Shown here in pieces: positions 44,672-54,848 of a stretch of 64,000 nt of DNA. Source of the DNA: Octadecabacter ascidiaceicola (GTDB taxonomy: Bacteria; Pseudomonadota; Alphaproteobacteria; Rhodobacterales; Rhodobacteraceae); the NCBI RefSeq assembly GCF_900185015.1, contig NZ_FXYD01000001.1, forward strand, positions 868,001-932,000. Direction: 5' to 3'. Made by a program: the position numbers and the translations under genes. The stretch's first letter is position 1; each line of letters starts with the position of its first letter. Under the pieces are notes generated by a model. That model did not search any database. It was not told the origin of the DNA and saw nothing but the letters and a program-made list of their open reading frames with translations.

Positions 44672-45631
44672 ATGGCTACCCTCGACTTCAACGACCGTAT
44701 GCTTTCATTGGGCCTCGCCCGCGTGTCAGAGGCTGCAGCGATCGCCAGTGCCACCTTGATCGGACGCGGTGATGAAAAGGCTGCCGACCAAGCGGCGGTG
44801 AACGCAATGCGTGAGCAGCTGAATAAACTGGACATCGCTGGCGTCGTGGTGATCGGTGAAGGTGAACGCGACGAAGCACCGATGTTGTTTATCGGTGAAG
44901 AAGTTGGCTCTGGTAACGGTCCGGGTGTTGATATCGCGCTTGATCCGCTGGAGGGCACAACGCTGACTGCGAAAGACATGCCAAACGCGCTGACAGTGAT
45001 TGCAATGGGGCCACGCGGTTCAATGCTGCACGCGCCGGACGTTTACATGGACAAGTTGGCGATTGGCCCAGGGTTCAAGCCTGGTGTTGTAACGATGGAC
45101 ATGTCACCGTCCGAACGCGTTTCTACACTGGCGGCTGCTAAGGGATGTTCGACAGAGGACATCACAGTTTGTGTCCTAGAACGCCCGCGCCATGAGGATA
45201 TGATCGCGGAATTGCGCAGCACGGGTGCGGCGATCCGGCTGATCACAGATGGCGACGTTGCTGGCGTAATGCACTGCGCTGAAGCGGCGACCACTGGCAT
45301 CGACATGTACATGGGGTCCGGTGGCGCACCTGAGGGTGTTTTGGCGGCTGCTGCCCTGAAGTGCATGGGCGGGCAAATGTTCGGCAAGCTGTTGTTCCGC
45401 AACGACGACGAACGTGGTCGTGCAACAAAGGCTGGCATCACCAACTTCGATCGCGTCTATACCCGCGATGATATGGTGACGTCTGACGTGATTTTTGCCG
45501 CGACTGGTGTGACGGATGGATCTTTGCTGGCAGGCATCAAGCGCGAGCCAGGTTTCCTAACGACTGAAACAGTTCTGATGCGATCCAAAACGGGTTCTGT
45601 GCGCCGCATGACCTACCGCAACCCTGTATAA
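44672..45631 (+). CDS. glpX: class II fructose-1,6-bisphosphatase
   Basis: Started at 44672 (AAGGA before), the 319-residue protein matches GlpX: VVIGEGERDEAPMLFIGEEVGSG with the metal-binding GEGE/DEAP region, DPLEGT as the lithium-sensitive phosphatase motif, and VGDGD-like LITDGDVAGVMH. It removes the 1-phosphate of fructose-1,6-bisphosphate in gluconeogenesis, and in some family members also sedoheptulose-1,7-bisphosphate. It lies downstream of hom and MFS and upstream of recJ. Confidence 0.95.
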   Translation: MATLDFNDRMLSLGLARVSEAAAIASATLIGRGDEKAADQAAVNAMREQLNKLDIAGVVVIGEGERDEAPMLFIGEEVGSGNGPGVDIALDPLEGTTLTAKDMPNALTVIAMGPRGSMLHAPDVYMDKLAIGPGFKPGVVTMDMSPSERVSTLAAAKGCSTEDITVCVLERPRHEDMIAELRSTGAAIRLITDGDVAGVMHCAEAATTGIDMYMGSGGAPEGVLAAAALKCMGGQMFGKLLFRNDDERGRATKAGITNFDRVYTRDDMVTSDVIFAATGVTDGSLLAGIKREPGFLTTETVLMRSKTGSVRRMTYRNPV

Positions 45632-45663
45632 ACCTTGCGGTTCGCCCCTGCGGGGAGCGGGGG

Positions 45664-45680
45664 GCGCACCTTCGGTGCGC
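45664..45680 (+). terminator. possible terminator hairpin after glpX
   Basis: GCGCACC and GGTGCGC form a 7-base stem with a 3-base loop, 33 bases after glpX. A T-run (TATTTTT) lies only at 45692-45698 rather than directly after the stem, so termination efficiency is uncertain. Confidence 0.45.
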
Positions 45681-45688
45681 TAAGACGT

Positions 45689-45709
45689 GAGTATTTTTGA
45701 GTCAAAGAA
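45689..45709 (+). repeat. dispersed 21-base repeat, copy 1
   Basis: GAGTATTTTT-N4-CAAAGAA. An identical arrangement with a different 4-base centre is at 54825-54845. This copy lies between glpX and recJ. Confidence 0.6.
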
Positions 45710-45755
45710 GCTTGGGCGTGGCGAATCCTCGCATCGGCACATATGGTGTTGAGTG

Positions 45756-47522
45756 ATGAATGAGACACCAAATAACAAAGGCGCATTTTTAAATGTTGAG
45801 GCGTCAGCGACCGGGCGCCGGTGGGTTGGCCCGAGCGTTGAAGACGACCGTTTAGCCGAAGCGATGGTACAGGAAACGGCTATCCCTTTGCCTGTTTGCC
45901 GCACTTTGGTGCGCCGTGGAGTGGAAGCCAGCGAAGCCGCTTCGTTTCTTGCGCCAACCTTACGCGATCTCATGCCTGACCCGCGTTCAATGCGGGACAT
46001 GGAAAAGGCGGCAGCGCGGGTTGTCGCGGCAGCCACGGCGCGGGAACGGATCGCAATTTTCGCAGATTATGATGTGGATGGTGGGACCTCTGCGGCGCTG
46101 CTGATCGATTGGTTGCGCGGGTTTAACGTGTCGCCCACTTTATATGTTCCCGACCGAATTGATGAGGGCTATGGCCCAAATGACGAGGCCATGTCGGCGC
46201 TGGCACGCGATCATGACCTGATCATTTGTGTAGACTGCGGGACGCTGTCACATGGTCCGATTGAAGCAGCGGTGGGCGCGGATGTCGTTGTGCTCGACCA
46301 CCACTTGGGTGGAGAAACCTTGCCCCCTGCGTTGGCTGTCGTGAACCCGAATCGACAAGATGAATCTGGGGACCTTGCGCATCTTTGTGCGGCGGGTGTG
46401 GTGTTCTTGGCATTGGTTGAGGCAAACCGCCAACTGCGTGAAGCAGGATCAAAGACGCCTGACTTAATGGCCTTACTCGACCTAGTGGCCCTTGGTACAG
46501 TGGCCGATGTTGCACCGCTAATTGGGGTGAACCGCGCGTTTGTGCGCCAAGGGTTAACAGTTATGGCGCGTCGGCAACGAGCAGGGCTTGTCGCGCTGGC
46601 GGATGTTTCGCGCATGGATACGGCGCCATCATCCTATCACCTTGGGTTTCTGCTCGGGCCACGGGTGAATGCGGGTGGGCGCATTGGCAAAGCGGACCTT
46701 GGTGCGCGCCTTTTGGCGACAACAGACCCACGCGAGGCCCAATCCATAGCCGCGCGATTGGATGACTTAAATACCGAACGCCGAGAGATCGAGAATCAGG
46801 TTCGCGAAATGGCGATTGAACAGGCTGAAGTGCGCGGTACTGACGCTCCTTTGGTTTGGGCCGCTGGAGAAGGCTGGCATCCGGGCGTTGTTGGTATTGT
46901 TGCGTCGCGCTTGAAAGAATCGACCAACCGACCGGCTATTGTGATCGGGCTGGACGGCGACGAGGGTAAAGGCTCAGGTCGCTCTGTGTCAGGTATTGAT
47001 CTTGGGGCCGCAATCCAGCGCTGCGCCGCTGAGGGCCTGTTGATCAAGGGCGGGGGTCACAAGATGGCGGCGGGTCTAACCGTTGCGCGCGACAAGATTG
47101 ATGCGGCAATGGAGCGCTTATCAGAGCTTCTCGGCAAACAAGGCGCAGGCGATATCGGGCCTGCTGACCTAAAGGTCGACGGGCTTTTGATGCCCGGCGC
47201 CGCAACCGTTGATCTGATAGAAATTATCGAACAGGCTGGGCCATTTGGCGCCGGCGCCCCTGCCCCGCGCTTTGTTTTCCCTGATTGTACGATCAACTTC
47301 ACCAAGGTTGTTGGTGCGAACCACCTGAAGGTTACCTTCGGAGACGGGTTGAGCGCGCGCATCGATGCCATTGCCTTTGGCGCAATGGACAACGCAATCG
47401 GCCCGATGCTGCGTGACCATGGCGGTGCACGGTTTCATCTGGCAGGCCGTTTGGAAATCAACACATGGCAAGGCCGCCAACGTCCACAATTACGCCTCGA
47501 AGATGCCGCGCCAGCCGCCTGA
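45756..47522 (+). CDS. recJ: single-stranded-DNA-specific exonuclease RecJ
   Basis: The 588-residue protein has the DHH phosphoesterase core: Asp104, Asp106 and Asp108 in ADYDVDGG (motif I), and the DHH motif at residues 181-183 in VLDHHL. The DHHA1 region includes GGGHKMAAG near residue 430. It degrades single-stranded DNA 5' to 3' in recombination and repair. The start could be GTG 45753 or ATG 45756; I prefer the ATG. It begins about 47 bases after the dispersed repeat copy and is followed by tRNA-Glu. Confidence 0.95.
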   Translation: MNETPNNKGAFLNVEASATGRRWVGPSVEDDRLAEAMVQETAIPLPVCRTLVRRGVEASEAASFLAPTLRDLMPDPRSMRDMEKAAARVVAAATARERIAIFADYDVDGGTSAALLIDWLRGFNVSPTLYVPDRIDEGYGPNDEAMSALARDHDLIICVDCGTLSHGPIEAAVGADVVVLDHHLGGETLPPALAVVNPNRQDESGDLAHLCAAGVVFLALVEANRQLREAGSKTPDLMALLDLVALGTVADVAPLIGVNRAFVRQGLTVMARRQRAGLVALADVSRMDTAPSSYHLGFLLGPRVNAGGRIGKADLGARLLATTDPREAQSIAARLDDLNTERREIENQVREMAIEQAEVRGTDAPLVWAAGEGWHPGVVGIVASRLKESTNRPAIVIGLDGDEGKGSGRSVSGIDLGAAIQRCAAEGLLIKGGGHKMAAGLTVARDKIDAAMERLSELLGKQGAGDIGPADLKVDGLLMPGAATVDLIEIIEQAGPFGAGAPAPRFVFPDCTINFTKVVGANHLKVTFGDGLSARIDAIAFGAMDNAIGPMLRDHGGARFHLAGRLEINTWQGRQRPQLRLEDAAPAA

Positions 47523-47598
47523 AAAATTCTGTGATTTTTTGCTAAGTTTCTACTTGCGTGTTTCGAGAGTGTTCCCTAAATACGCCCTCACCAACAGC

Positions 47599-47673
47599 GG
47601 TCCCTTCGTCTATCGGTTAGGACGCCAGGTTTTCAACCTGGAAAGAGGGGTTCGATTCCCCTAGGGACTGCCA
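47599..47673 (+). tRNA. tRNA-Glu (anticodon TTC)
   Basis: The acceptor stem GGTCCCT pairs with AGGGACT (with a G-T first pair), the D arm contains TCGGTTAGGA, and the anticodon stem CCAGG-TTTTCAA-CCTGG shows anticodon TTC. The T arm AGGGG-TTCGATT-CCCCT is perfect. CCA is encoded at 47671-47673. It lies alone between recJ and pgm. No attachment-site duplication is seen next to it. Confidence 0.96.
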
Positions 47674-47776
47674 TTGGTGACCTTTCTGACATTTCGCGAA
47701 TAAACAAACGATCTATGTCGTTAGTCGTGGCCTCGACTGTGATCTCCAGATGTTTCTCGGTTCATTGTCATGTTAG

Positions 47777-49465
<1,689 letters not shown>

Positions 49466-49468
49466 AAC

Positions 49469-50125
49469 TTAGACGTCCAGCGGATCGATCAATTCTGGCC
49501 CGCTCGCACGGTTGGAATTGACCGCTGGGTCGACTCGGTGAAACGACAACGTGTCCTCGCCCGTGGCTCGCATCAGTTTGGCCGCTCCTTTGCCTTCCTC
49601 GCCAAGCCAAAGCGCCCATTGATCCGGTTCCAATATAACCGGTATTCGGTGGTGGATCTTTCCCATCGCCTCGTTTGCGATTGTTGTGACAATGGCCACC
49701 GTTGCGCCAAGGTCTCCCCAGTCTTGCCAAATCGCACCAAATGCAATCGGGGCTGCGTCACTGCGTTGAATATACCACGGTAGCTTCGTGCCGTCCTCCA
49801 GTCGGGTCCATTCATAAAACCCCGCCGTCGGAATAATGCAGCGCCGTTCCCGACAGGCTGCTTTGAACGCCGGTTTCTCGGCAATTGTTTCAGCACGGGC
49901 GTTTATCAACAACGGCCCGCCGTTCGGCTTTTGATACCAATGCGGGATAAAGCCCCAGCGCATTGGCCGATACCTGCGCCCCGCCTCATCAAGGGCTATA
50001 GCGGCCACTTGAACCGTTGGGCAGACATTATAATTCGGCACATCCGGCAGATCATTGGCAGGCGCGGCCGCAAAAATTTGCGCCATGGCATCATGAGGAA
50101 GTGTCGTTGCCATTCGTCCACACAT
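49469..50125 (-). CDS. SOS response-associated peptidase YedK/HMCES family
   Basis: A 218-residue protein beginning MCGRM: after loss of Met, Cys2 is the nucleophile that crosslinks abasic sites in single-stranded DNA. Other conserved elements are LINARAET, GFYEW (catalytic Glu) and HHRIPVIL (His). The family protects abasic sites in replication forks. It begins 5 bases after the methyltransferase stop, in the same direction, so the two genes may be cotranscribed. It converges with pgm. Confidence 0.93.
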   Translation of the reverse strand: MCGRMATTLPHDAMAQIFAAAPANDLPDVPNYNVCPTVQVAAIALDEAGRRYRPMRWGFIPHWYQKPNGGPLLINARAETIAEKPAFKAACRERRCIIPTAGFYEWTRLEDGTKLPWYIQRSDAAPIAFGAIWQDWGDLGATVAIVTTIANEAMGKIHHRIPVILEPDQWALWLGEEGKGAAKLMRATGEDTLSFHRVDPAVNSNRASGPELIDPLDV

Positions 50126-50130
50126 AACGC

Positions 50131-51321
50131 CTACTGCCCCTTCAACACGTCGGAATATAGCAGCATACCCCAGCCTGTTAAGGCCGCTTCAACCGGAGCC
50201 CAGAGCGTGTTGAATGCGATAGGGTCGGTCTTGGTCGCCTGCGCGATCTCGTTCAGGCTACGACGTCCGTTGCACCCAGCAATCAAAGGAGCCGCCGCGG
50301 CGGGCAATGAAATATGCACTGTTTGCCCAGCGCGCGTGATTGGCAGCGATTGTCCTTGTGCAACAGCTTTCGCAATTTTGGCCGCGGGCGCGCCGCGCAA
50401 ATGGGGAATGCAGGCCATATCACGTTTGAGCGGACCTGCCGATTTCAGACGCGCATACCCCACGTGGGTTTTTATCGTCCCGTCAAACTGCTCAGCGGCA
50501 GCCAATTGCGCTGCGGCACCCATTCCTTCTGGCGGTGTGCAAAACCGTGTTAGGTCATATCGCATTGGTTCGCAAAAGCTTTGAAGTTGCCAACCGGTGT
50601 CATCAAAAACGGACAACAACGAAGCGACGTCAAAAGCCTGATCCTGTGTATGCAGCAACAGGTCGTAGAACCCAGCATCAGTCGTATTGTGATCGACAAC
50701 ATGGGGATTGATTTTGAACGGATGACCCTCCGGCAACCTTTCAAAAATCTTCTTCGCTTGCGCCAGCCGGTCCCGCGGTGGCAAGCCCGCTAGAACAGCA
50801 CCAAAGGCTGCTTGCAAGGGGTAGACACCGGACCTGCCAAGCGGCGCATAAACCATAAATCCAAGCCCGCCGCCCGGTGCTAATGCGGTTCGCAAAGCGG
50901 CGAGCCCCGCTGCCGGATCAGGCAAGTGGTGCAACACACCGCAGCAATCGATGTAGTCGAAAGGTCCGAATTCGGCAGCATCCAGAAGGCTGCCGGTATG
51001 AAACGTAATCCCCGTTAGTCCACGTGCCGTTGCGCGGGCCTCTGCAATCTCACGAGAAGCTTTAGACAGGTCGATATAGGTAATCTCATATGGTCGCCCA
51101 GCGCTCTTCATCATCTGCGCCAGTTGGATCAACCCGTCACCCGTCCCGCCACCTGCAAACATGGCACACAGCGGTTTAGACCAGTCGCGATGACCGCCAA
51201 AGAGATAGTGATCAATTTCTCGAGGGTCAGACGGGGACCCTGTGATCAGGCGCTTGGCCTCATCCGAAGGGTCGCGTTCCGGATAGGGGTAGGTCTCGTA
51301 TTGGGTCTGCACATCGGACAT
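50131..51321 (-). CDS. class I SAM-dependent methyltransferase
   Basis: The 396-residue protein has a Rossmann methyltransferase core with MFAGGGTGDGLIQLAQ (SAM-binding loop, near residue 55), YIDLSKASREIAEARA, and YIDCCGVLHHLPDPAAGLAAL. The C-terminal 140 residues are a second domain, less conserved, possibly for substrate binding. Closest in style are the methyltransferases of the YPYPERDP type used in marine bacteria. The substrate is unknown. It is coupled to yedK downstream and has a strong terminator of the upstream nucleotidase between them. Confidence 0.85.
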   Translation of the reverse strand: MSDVQTQYETYPYPERDPSDEAKRLITGSPSDPREIDHYLFGGHRDWSKPLCAMFAGGGTGDGLIQLAQMMKSAGRPYEITYIDLSKASREIAEARATARGLTGITFHTGSLLDAAEFGPFDYIDCCGVLHHLPDPAAGLAALRTALAPGGGLGFMVYAPLGRSGVYPLQAAFGAVLAGLPPRDRLAQAKKIFERLPEGHPFKINPHVVDHNTTDAGFYDLLLHTQDQAFDVASLLSVFDDTGWQLQSFCEPMRYDLTRFCTPPEGMGAAAQLAAAEQFDGTIKTHVGYARLKSAGPLKRDMACIPHLRGAPAAKIAKAVAQGQSLPITRAGQTVHISLPAAAAPLIAGCNGRRSLNEIAQATKTDPIAFNTLWAPVEAALTGWGMLLYSDVLKGQ

Positions 51322-51340
51322 GCAAACAGCCTATGTCACG

Positions 51341-51371
51341 AAAAACCCCGCCGCAATTGCTTGCGACGGGG
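51341..51371 (-). terminator. strong rho-independent terminator of the nucleotidase gene
   Basis: CCCCGTCGCAA pairs with TTGCGGCGGGG (one G-T pair) around a 4-base loop and is followed by TTTTT on the minus strand. It starts 21 bases after the stop of the 51393 gene. Confidence 0.9.
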
Positions 51372-51392
51372 CTGGTTTCGCCGAAAGACGGC

Positions 51393-52955
51393 TTATTGCA
51401 TGTTAATGCGGCCATCCGTGTACGGCTGGTATGGCGCGTTTTCGATCAGAAAGTCTGCTACGACAGTTTCTAGCCCCGGGCCAAAGTCATAGGCGTTTGC
51501 TGCGCCTTCAAACATGGAATACCCGTCGCCACCGTTACGAACATAGTTGTTCGTGGCCAACAGATAGGTCGCCGCTTCATCCAGTGGCGCACCACCGATC
51601 GTCACGTCGCTGATCCGACTGCCGGGCTCAGCGCTCAACGTCGCAGTATAGGTAATACCGGCAACCTGAGGGAAACGGCCTGCGCCGTCTTCCACTTGGC
51701 CAACACCGTTCTCAAGCGCAGCAAGAACGTCTGAACCGCTCACTTCGAACGTTGCCAGCGTATTCTGGAACGGCAGCACAGTCAGCACTTCGCCCATGGT
51801 GATTTCGCCCGCATCAATGGACGCCCGCAAGCCACCACCATTCTGGATCGCGGCCACAACGCCCTGATCGGCCGTGTGCGCGAGCATGGCATCCGCCACG
51901 AGGTTCCCCATCGCGCATTCCATCATACGGCAAACTTCACGTGATCCTTCGATCACCTCAGATGTGTCCGCAACAACTTGCGTCTTCATCTCTTCGATAG
52001 GACCAGCCAGTTCCGCCACACGCGCGACGATGGCTTCGTCTTCAGCCACGGACGCATCCAGCAAGATCGTGTCGCCTGTTGCAGAAGTAACGTTGCCTGC
52101 GTCATCAAAGACCAGCGTCAAGTGACCAACGTATTTGGAATAGGCGTAGGCCTGCACAACAGGTACATCACCAACCATTGTCGGGTAGGCCATGGCACCT
52201 TCAACCGTGTTGGAAAATTCGGTGTGCGAATGGCCGCCGACAACCGCGTCGATCCCGTCAATACCTTCGGCAATCGCCATATCCATGTTCACGCCCACGT
52301 GGTTCAGCGCGATAATTTTGTCTACACCTTCACCCTCAAGGGCAGCAACATCCGCTGCGAGGCTTTCCATCTCAGCCGTAAAGATAACTGTGTCAGATGG
52401 GGAGGACGTCTCAACAGTATCCGCAGCCAGCGCTGAGACGATACCGATGCGTTGCCCGCCGACCTCAAGCACAACGTGGTTGTCCACGAGGCCTGCCAGA
52501 ATGTTGGATTGGCTCACGTCGATGTTGCCAGAAATAACAGGGAACTCCACGCCATTTGCCAGCTTCGCTAGACCTTCGTCGCCGTCATCAAACTCGTGGT
52601 TGCCTACAGCCATGGCGTCAAAACCAATAGCATTCATAAACTCGATCTCGGCGTCGCCCTTGTATGTCGTATACATCAGCGAGCCCTGATACTGATCACC
52701 CGCATCCAGAACGATTAGGTTTTCGCCGTCCAGCTCAGCGCGCAGCTGGTTAATCATTGTCGCAACACGTGCCACGCCGCCAAAACACTCGCCAGCGGCA
52801 TTGTCTTCGGCATTACATGTGCCGTCATATTTGCTGATCGGCTCAATACGGCTGTGCAAATCATTGATGTGAACGATATGCAGCGTGTAATCCGCCGCAG
52901 CCATTCCCGCGATCATCGTCATCGCGCTTGTCGTTGCTAGAAGTCTCGTAAGCAT
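51393..52955 (-). CDS. periplasmic 5'-nucleotidase/UshA-like metallophosphatase
   Basis: Using the ATG at 52955 (GGGGG before it) the protein has 520 residues, with a signal peptide MLTRLLATTSAMTMIAGMAAAD. The calcineurin-like domain has VHINDLHSR (metal-binding Asp and His), DAGDQYQGSL and VGNHEFDDG; the C-terminal 5'-nucleotidase domain includes NGGGLRASIDAGEITMGEVL, which binds the nucleoside. A CGTCNAED region near the N-terminus carries a cysteine pair. It would hydrolyse external nucleotides to nucleosides and phosphate, which fits the phosphate-related genes at the left of the window. Confidence 0.9.
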   Translation of the reverse strand: MLTRLLATTSAMTMIAGMAAADYTLHIVHINDLHSRIEPISKYDGTCNAEDNAAGECFGGVARVATMINQLRAELDGENLIVLDAGDQYQGSLMYTTYKGDAEIEFMNAIGFDAMAVGNHEFDDGDEGLAKLANGVEFPVISGNIDVSQSNILAGLVDNHVVLEVGGQRIGIVSALAADTVETSSPSDTVIFTAEMESLAADVAALEGEGVDKIIALNHVGVNMDMAIAEGIDGIDAVVGGHSHTEFSNTVEGAMAYPTMVGDVPVVQAYAYSKYVGHLTLVFDDAGNVTSATGDTILLDASVAEDEAIVARVAELAGPIEEMKTQVVADTSEVIEGSREVCRMMECAMGNLVADAMLAHTADQGVVAAIQNGGGLRASIDAGEITMGEVLTVLPFQNTLATFEVSGSDVLAALENGVGQVEDGAGRFPQVAGITYTATLSAEPGSRISDVTIGGAPLDEAATYLLATNNYVRNGGDGYSMFEGAANAYDFGPGLETVVADFLIENAPYQPYTDGRINMQ

Positions 52956-53102
52956 AATAGCCCCCATTGGTTTTTTTCTGTCACCAGCTTGGGTTGAGTC
53001 GGGTCAAAGAGTCAAAGCCCAAGCGTCAAAGTTGGCGTAGCGTCGCTTTGTGACGGGTCGGTGACACTTGACCTTTGGCCAAGAGCGCGGCACTTCGACA
53101 CT

Positions 53103-53438
53103 ATGTTGATCTATAAAATACTTACCGCTGAGCAATGGAGCGAACTGGACCAGACAGGCACCTTTGAGGGTGCACCAATTGATCTGGCCGATGGCTACAT
53201 ACACACCTCCACCGCCGAGCAGGCCCAAGAAACGGCAGACAAGCATTTCGCAGGCGTCAAAGGGCTGATGCTTGCCGCGTTGGACGCAGAAACCTACGGG
53301 GACGATCTGGTTTGGGAAGTATCGCGTGGCGGCGCTGAGTTCCCGCATATCTACAACCGCCCGATGCTGCGATCCGAAGTTATCTGGGCGCGGGGAATGC
53401 CCCTTATTGATGGCCGCCACGTTCTGGATTTCTCATGA
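53103..53438 (+). CDS. DUF952 domain protein
   Basis: The 111-residue protein starts [19 protein letters not shown] and contains the DUF952 pattern ([41 protein letters not shown]). The fold is RNase-toxin/ART-like in sequence comparisons, but the family is not characterised. Its TGA overlaps the pyrD ATG (ATGA), and the first strong start lies at 53103. The frame stays open upstream to 53061, which I do not use. Confidence 0.85.
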   Translation: MLIYKILTAEQWSELDQTGTFEGAPIDLADGYIHTSTAEQAQETADKHFAGVKGLMLAALDAETYGDDLVWEVSRGGAEFPHIYNRPMLRSEVIWARGMPLIDGRHVLDFS

Positions 53439-54478
53439 AGCTACTTGAAACAGCCGGCCTTCGTGCCCTGCGGGCCTTTGATCCTGAGACGGCACATGGG
53501 CTGGCTTTGAAAGCGCTGAACACTGGACTTGGCCCAAGTGGTGGCGCGGTTACGTCTGATCGTTTACACTGCACCTTGGCCGGACTCGACCTGCCAAACC
53601 CCGTTGGGCTGGCCGCTGGTTTCGACAAGAACGCAACGGCTTTGGCTGCGCTTGGGCGCACTGGTTTCGGATTTCTTGAAGTAGGGGCCGCGACCCCCCT
53701 CCCACAGGAGGGAAACCCCCGCCCCCGTTTGTTCCGCCTGACCGAAGATGAAGCCGCAATCAATCGCTTCGGGTTTAACAATGAAGGCATGGAACCAATC
53801 GCGAAGCGGCTCGCGGGTCGACCTAAGGGGCGGATCGTGGGCCTGAACCTTGGCGCAAATAAAACCAGCGAAGACCGCGCTGCGGATTTCGCGCGCGTTT
53901 TGGCCCATTGTGGGCCCTATGTGGATTTCGCAACCGTCAACGTTTCATCGCCTAACACTGAAAAGCTGCGTGACCTGCAAGGCAAAGACGCGTTGGCGGC
54001 TCTGTTAGGGGGCGTAATGGAAGCGAACGCTGCGGGCATACCGGTGTTCCTGAAAATCGCGCCTGACCTGACTGATGCAGACCTTCAGGACGTAGCCGAT
54101 GTGGTTGCATCGTCGGGAGTCTCTGCCGTCATCACCACCAACACGACCCTATCGCGTGATGGTTTGCGAAGTGCGCACAAAGAGGAAGCGGGCGGCTTGT
54201 CCGGACAACCTCTGTTTGAGAAATCCACACGCATACTGGCGAAACTGTCCACCCTGACGGATATTCCACTGATAGGCGTCGGCGGTATTGGCTCGGCCGA
54301 GCAAGCCTACGCCAAGATCCGCGCCGGAGCCTCGGCGGTGCAGTTTTACACGGCCTTGGTCTATGGTGGAATTTCGCTTGCAGGAGAAATTGCGCAAGGG
54401 TTGGATGAATTGCTCAACCGCGACGGTTTTGCGAATGTCACGGACGCCGTCGGAACCGCAAGGGAGGATTGGCTATGA
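53435..54478 (+). CDS. pyrD: dihydroorotate dehydrogenase, quinone-dependent class 2
   Basis: The 347-residue protein has an N-terminal amphipathic region (residues 1-40) that binds the membrane and quinone, then a TIM barrel with FMN sites: [43 protein letters not shown] (catalytic Ser region), and [22 protein letters not shown] for the phosphate. It oxidises dihydroorotate to orotate in pyrimidine synthesis. It overlaps DUF952 upstream and arsC downstream (both ATGA). Confidence 0.96.
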   Translation: MKLLETAGLRALRAFDPETAHGLALKALNTGLGPSGGAVTSDRLHCTLAGLDLPNPVGLAAGFDKNATALAALGRTGFGFLEVGAATPLPQEGNPRPRLFRLTEDEAAINRFGFNNEGMEPIAKRLAGRPKGRIVGLNLGANKTSEDRAADFARVLAHCGPYVDFATVNVSSPNTEKLRDLQGKDALAALLGGVMEANAAGIPVFLKIAPDLTDADLQDVADVVASSGVSAVITTNTTLSRDGLRSAHKEEAGGLSGQPLFEKSTRILAKLSTLTDIPLIGVGGIGSAEQAYAKIRAGASAVQFYTALVYGGISLAGEIAQGLDELLNRDGFANVTDAVGTAREDWL

Positions 54479-54825
54479 TGCCCACTCAACTGACGATCTG
54501 GCACAATCCGCGCTGCACCAAGTCGCGTCAGACTTTGGCCTTGCTGCAGGAAAACGACCAGCAGCCTGCTGTTCGGCTTTATCTGGTAGATGCCCCAAGC
54601 GAGGCTGAGATCGTCGCCGTGCGCAATGCGCTTGGCGTCACCGCCGACGCGATGATGCGCAAGGGCGAGAAGCTGTACCGGGAGCTAGGTTTACGTGACG
54701 CGACTGAGGACGAGTTGATTGCTGCGATGGTCGCGAACCCGATCCTGATCGAGCGACCAATCGTGATCGTTGATGGCAAGGCAGCGATTGGGCGGCCACC
54801 CGAAGCGGTCTTGGACATCCTCTAG
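54475..54825 (+). CDS. ArsC-family (arsenate reductase-like) protein
   Basis: Started at the ATG 54475 (GGGAGGA before it, overlapping the pyrD stop), the 116-residue protein has the ArsC/Spx thioredoxin-like fold with [13 protein letters not shown], where Cys is the catalytic residue of the glutaredoxin-linked arsenate reductases, and [20 protein letters not shown] with conserved Arg. Arsenate may not be the true substrate, as uncharacterised YffB-type members look alike. It lies in a short operon with DUF952 and pyrD. Confidence 0.85.
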   Translation: MMPTQLTIWHNPRCTKSRQTLALLQENDQQPAVRLYLVDAPSEAEIVAVRNALGVTADAMMRKGEKLYRELGLRDATEDELIAAMVANPILIERPIVIVDGKAAIGRPPEAVLDIL

Positions 54826-54845
54826 AGTATTTTTAGGCCAAAGAA
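54825..54845 (+). repeat. dispersed 21-base repeat, copy 2
   Basis: GAGTATTTTT-N4-CAAAGAA, the same pattern as at 45689-45709 with AGGC in place of GAGT at the centre. The first G is the last base of the arsC stop codon. It fills the 23-base gap between the convergent arsC and MATE genes. Confidence 0.6.
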
Positions 54846-54848
54846 AGA

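Noticed and set aside
47522-47545. AT-only hairpin (AAAAAT and ATTTTT) right after recJ
   Set aside because: A stem of only A-T pairs is too weak to call a terminator.
47599-47673. tRNA-Glu as an integration site
   Set aside because: No integrase gene or duplicated 3' end is seen on either side.
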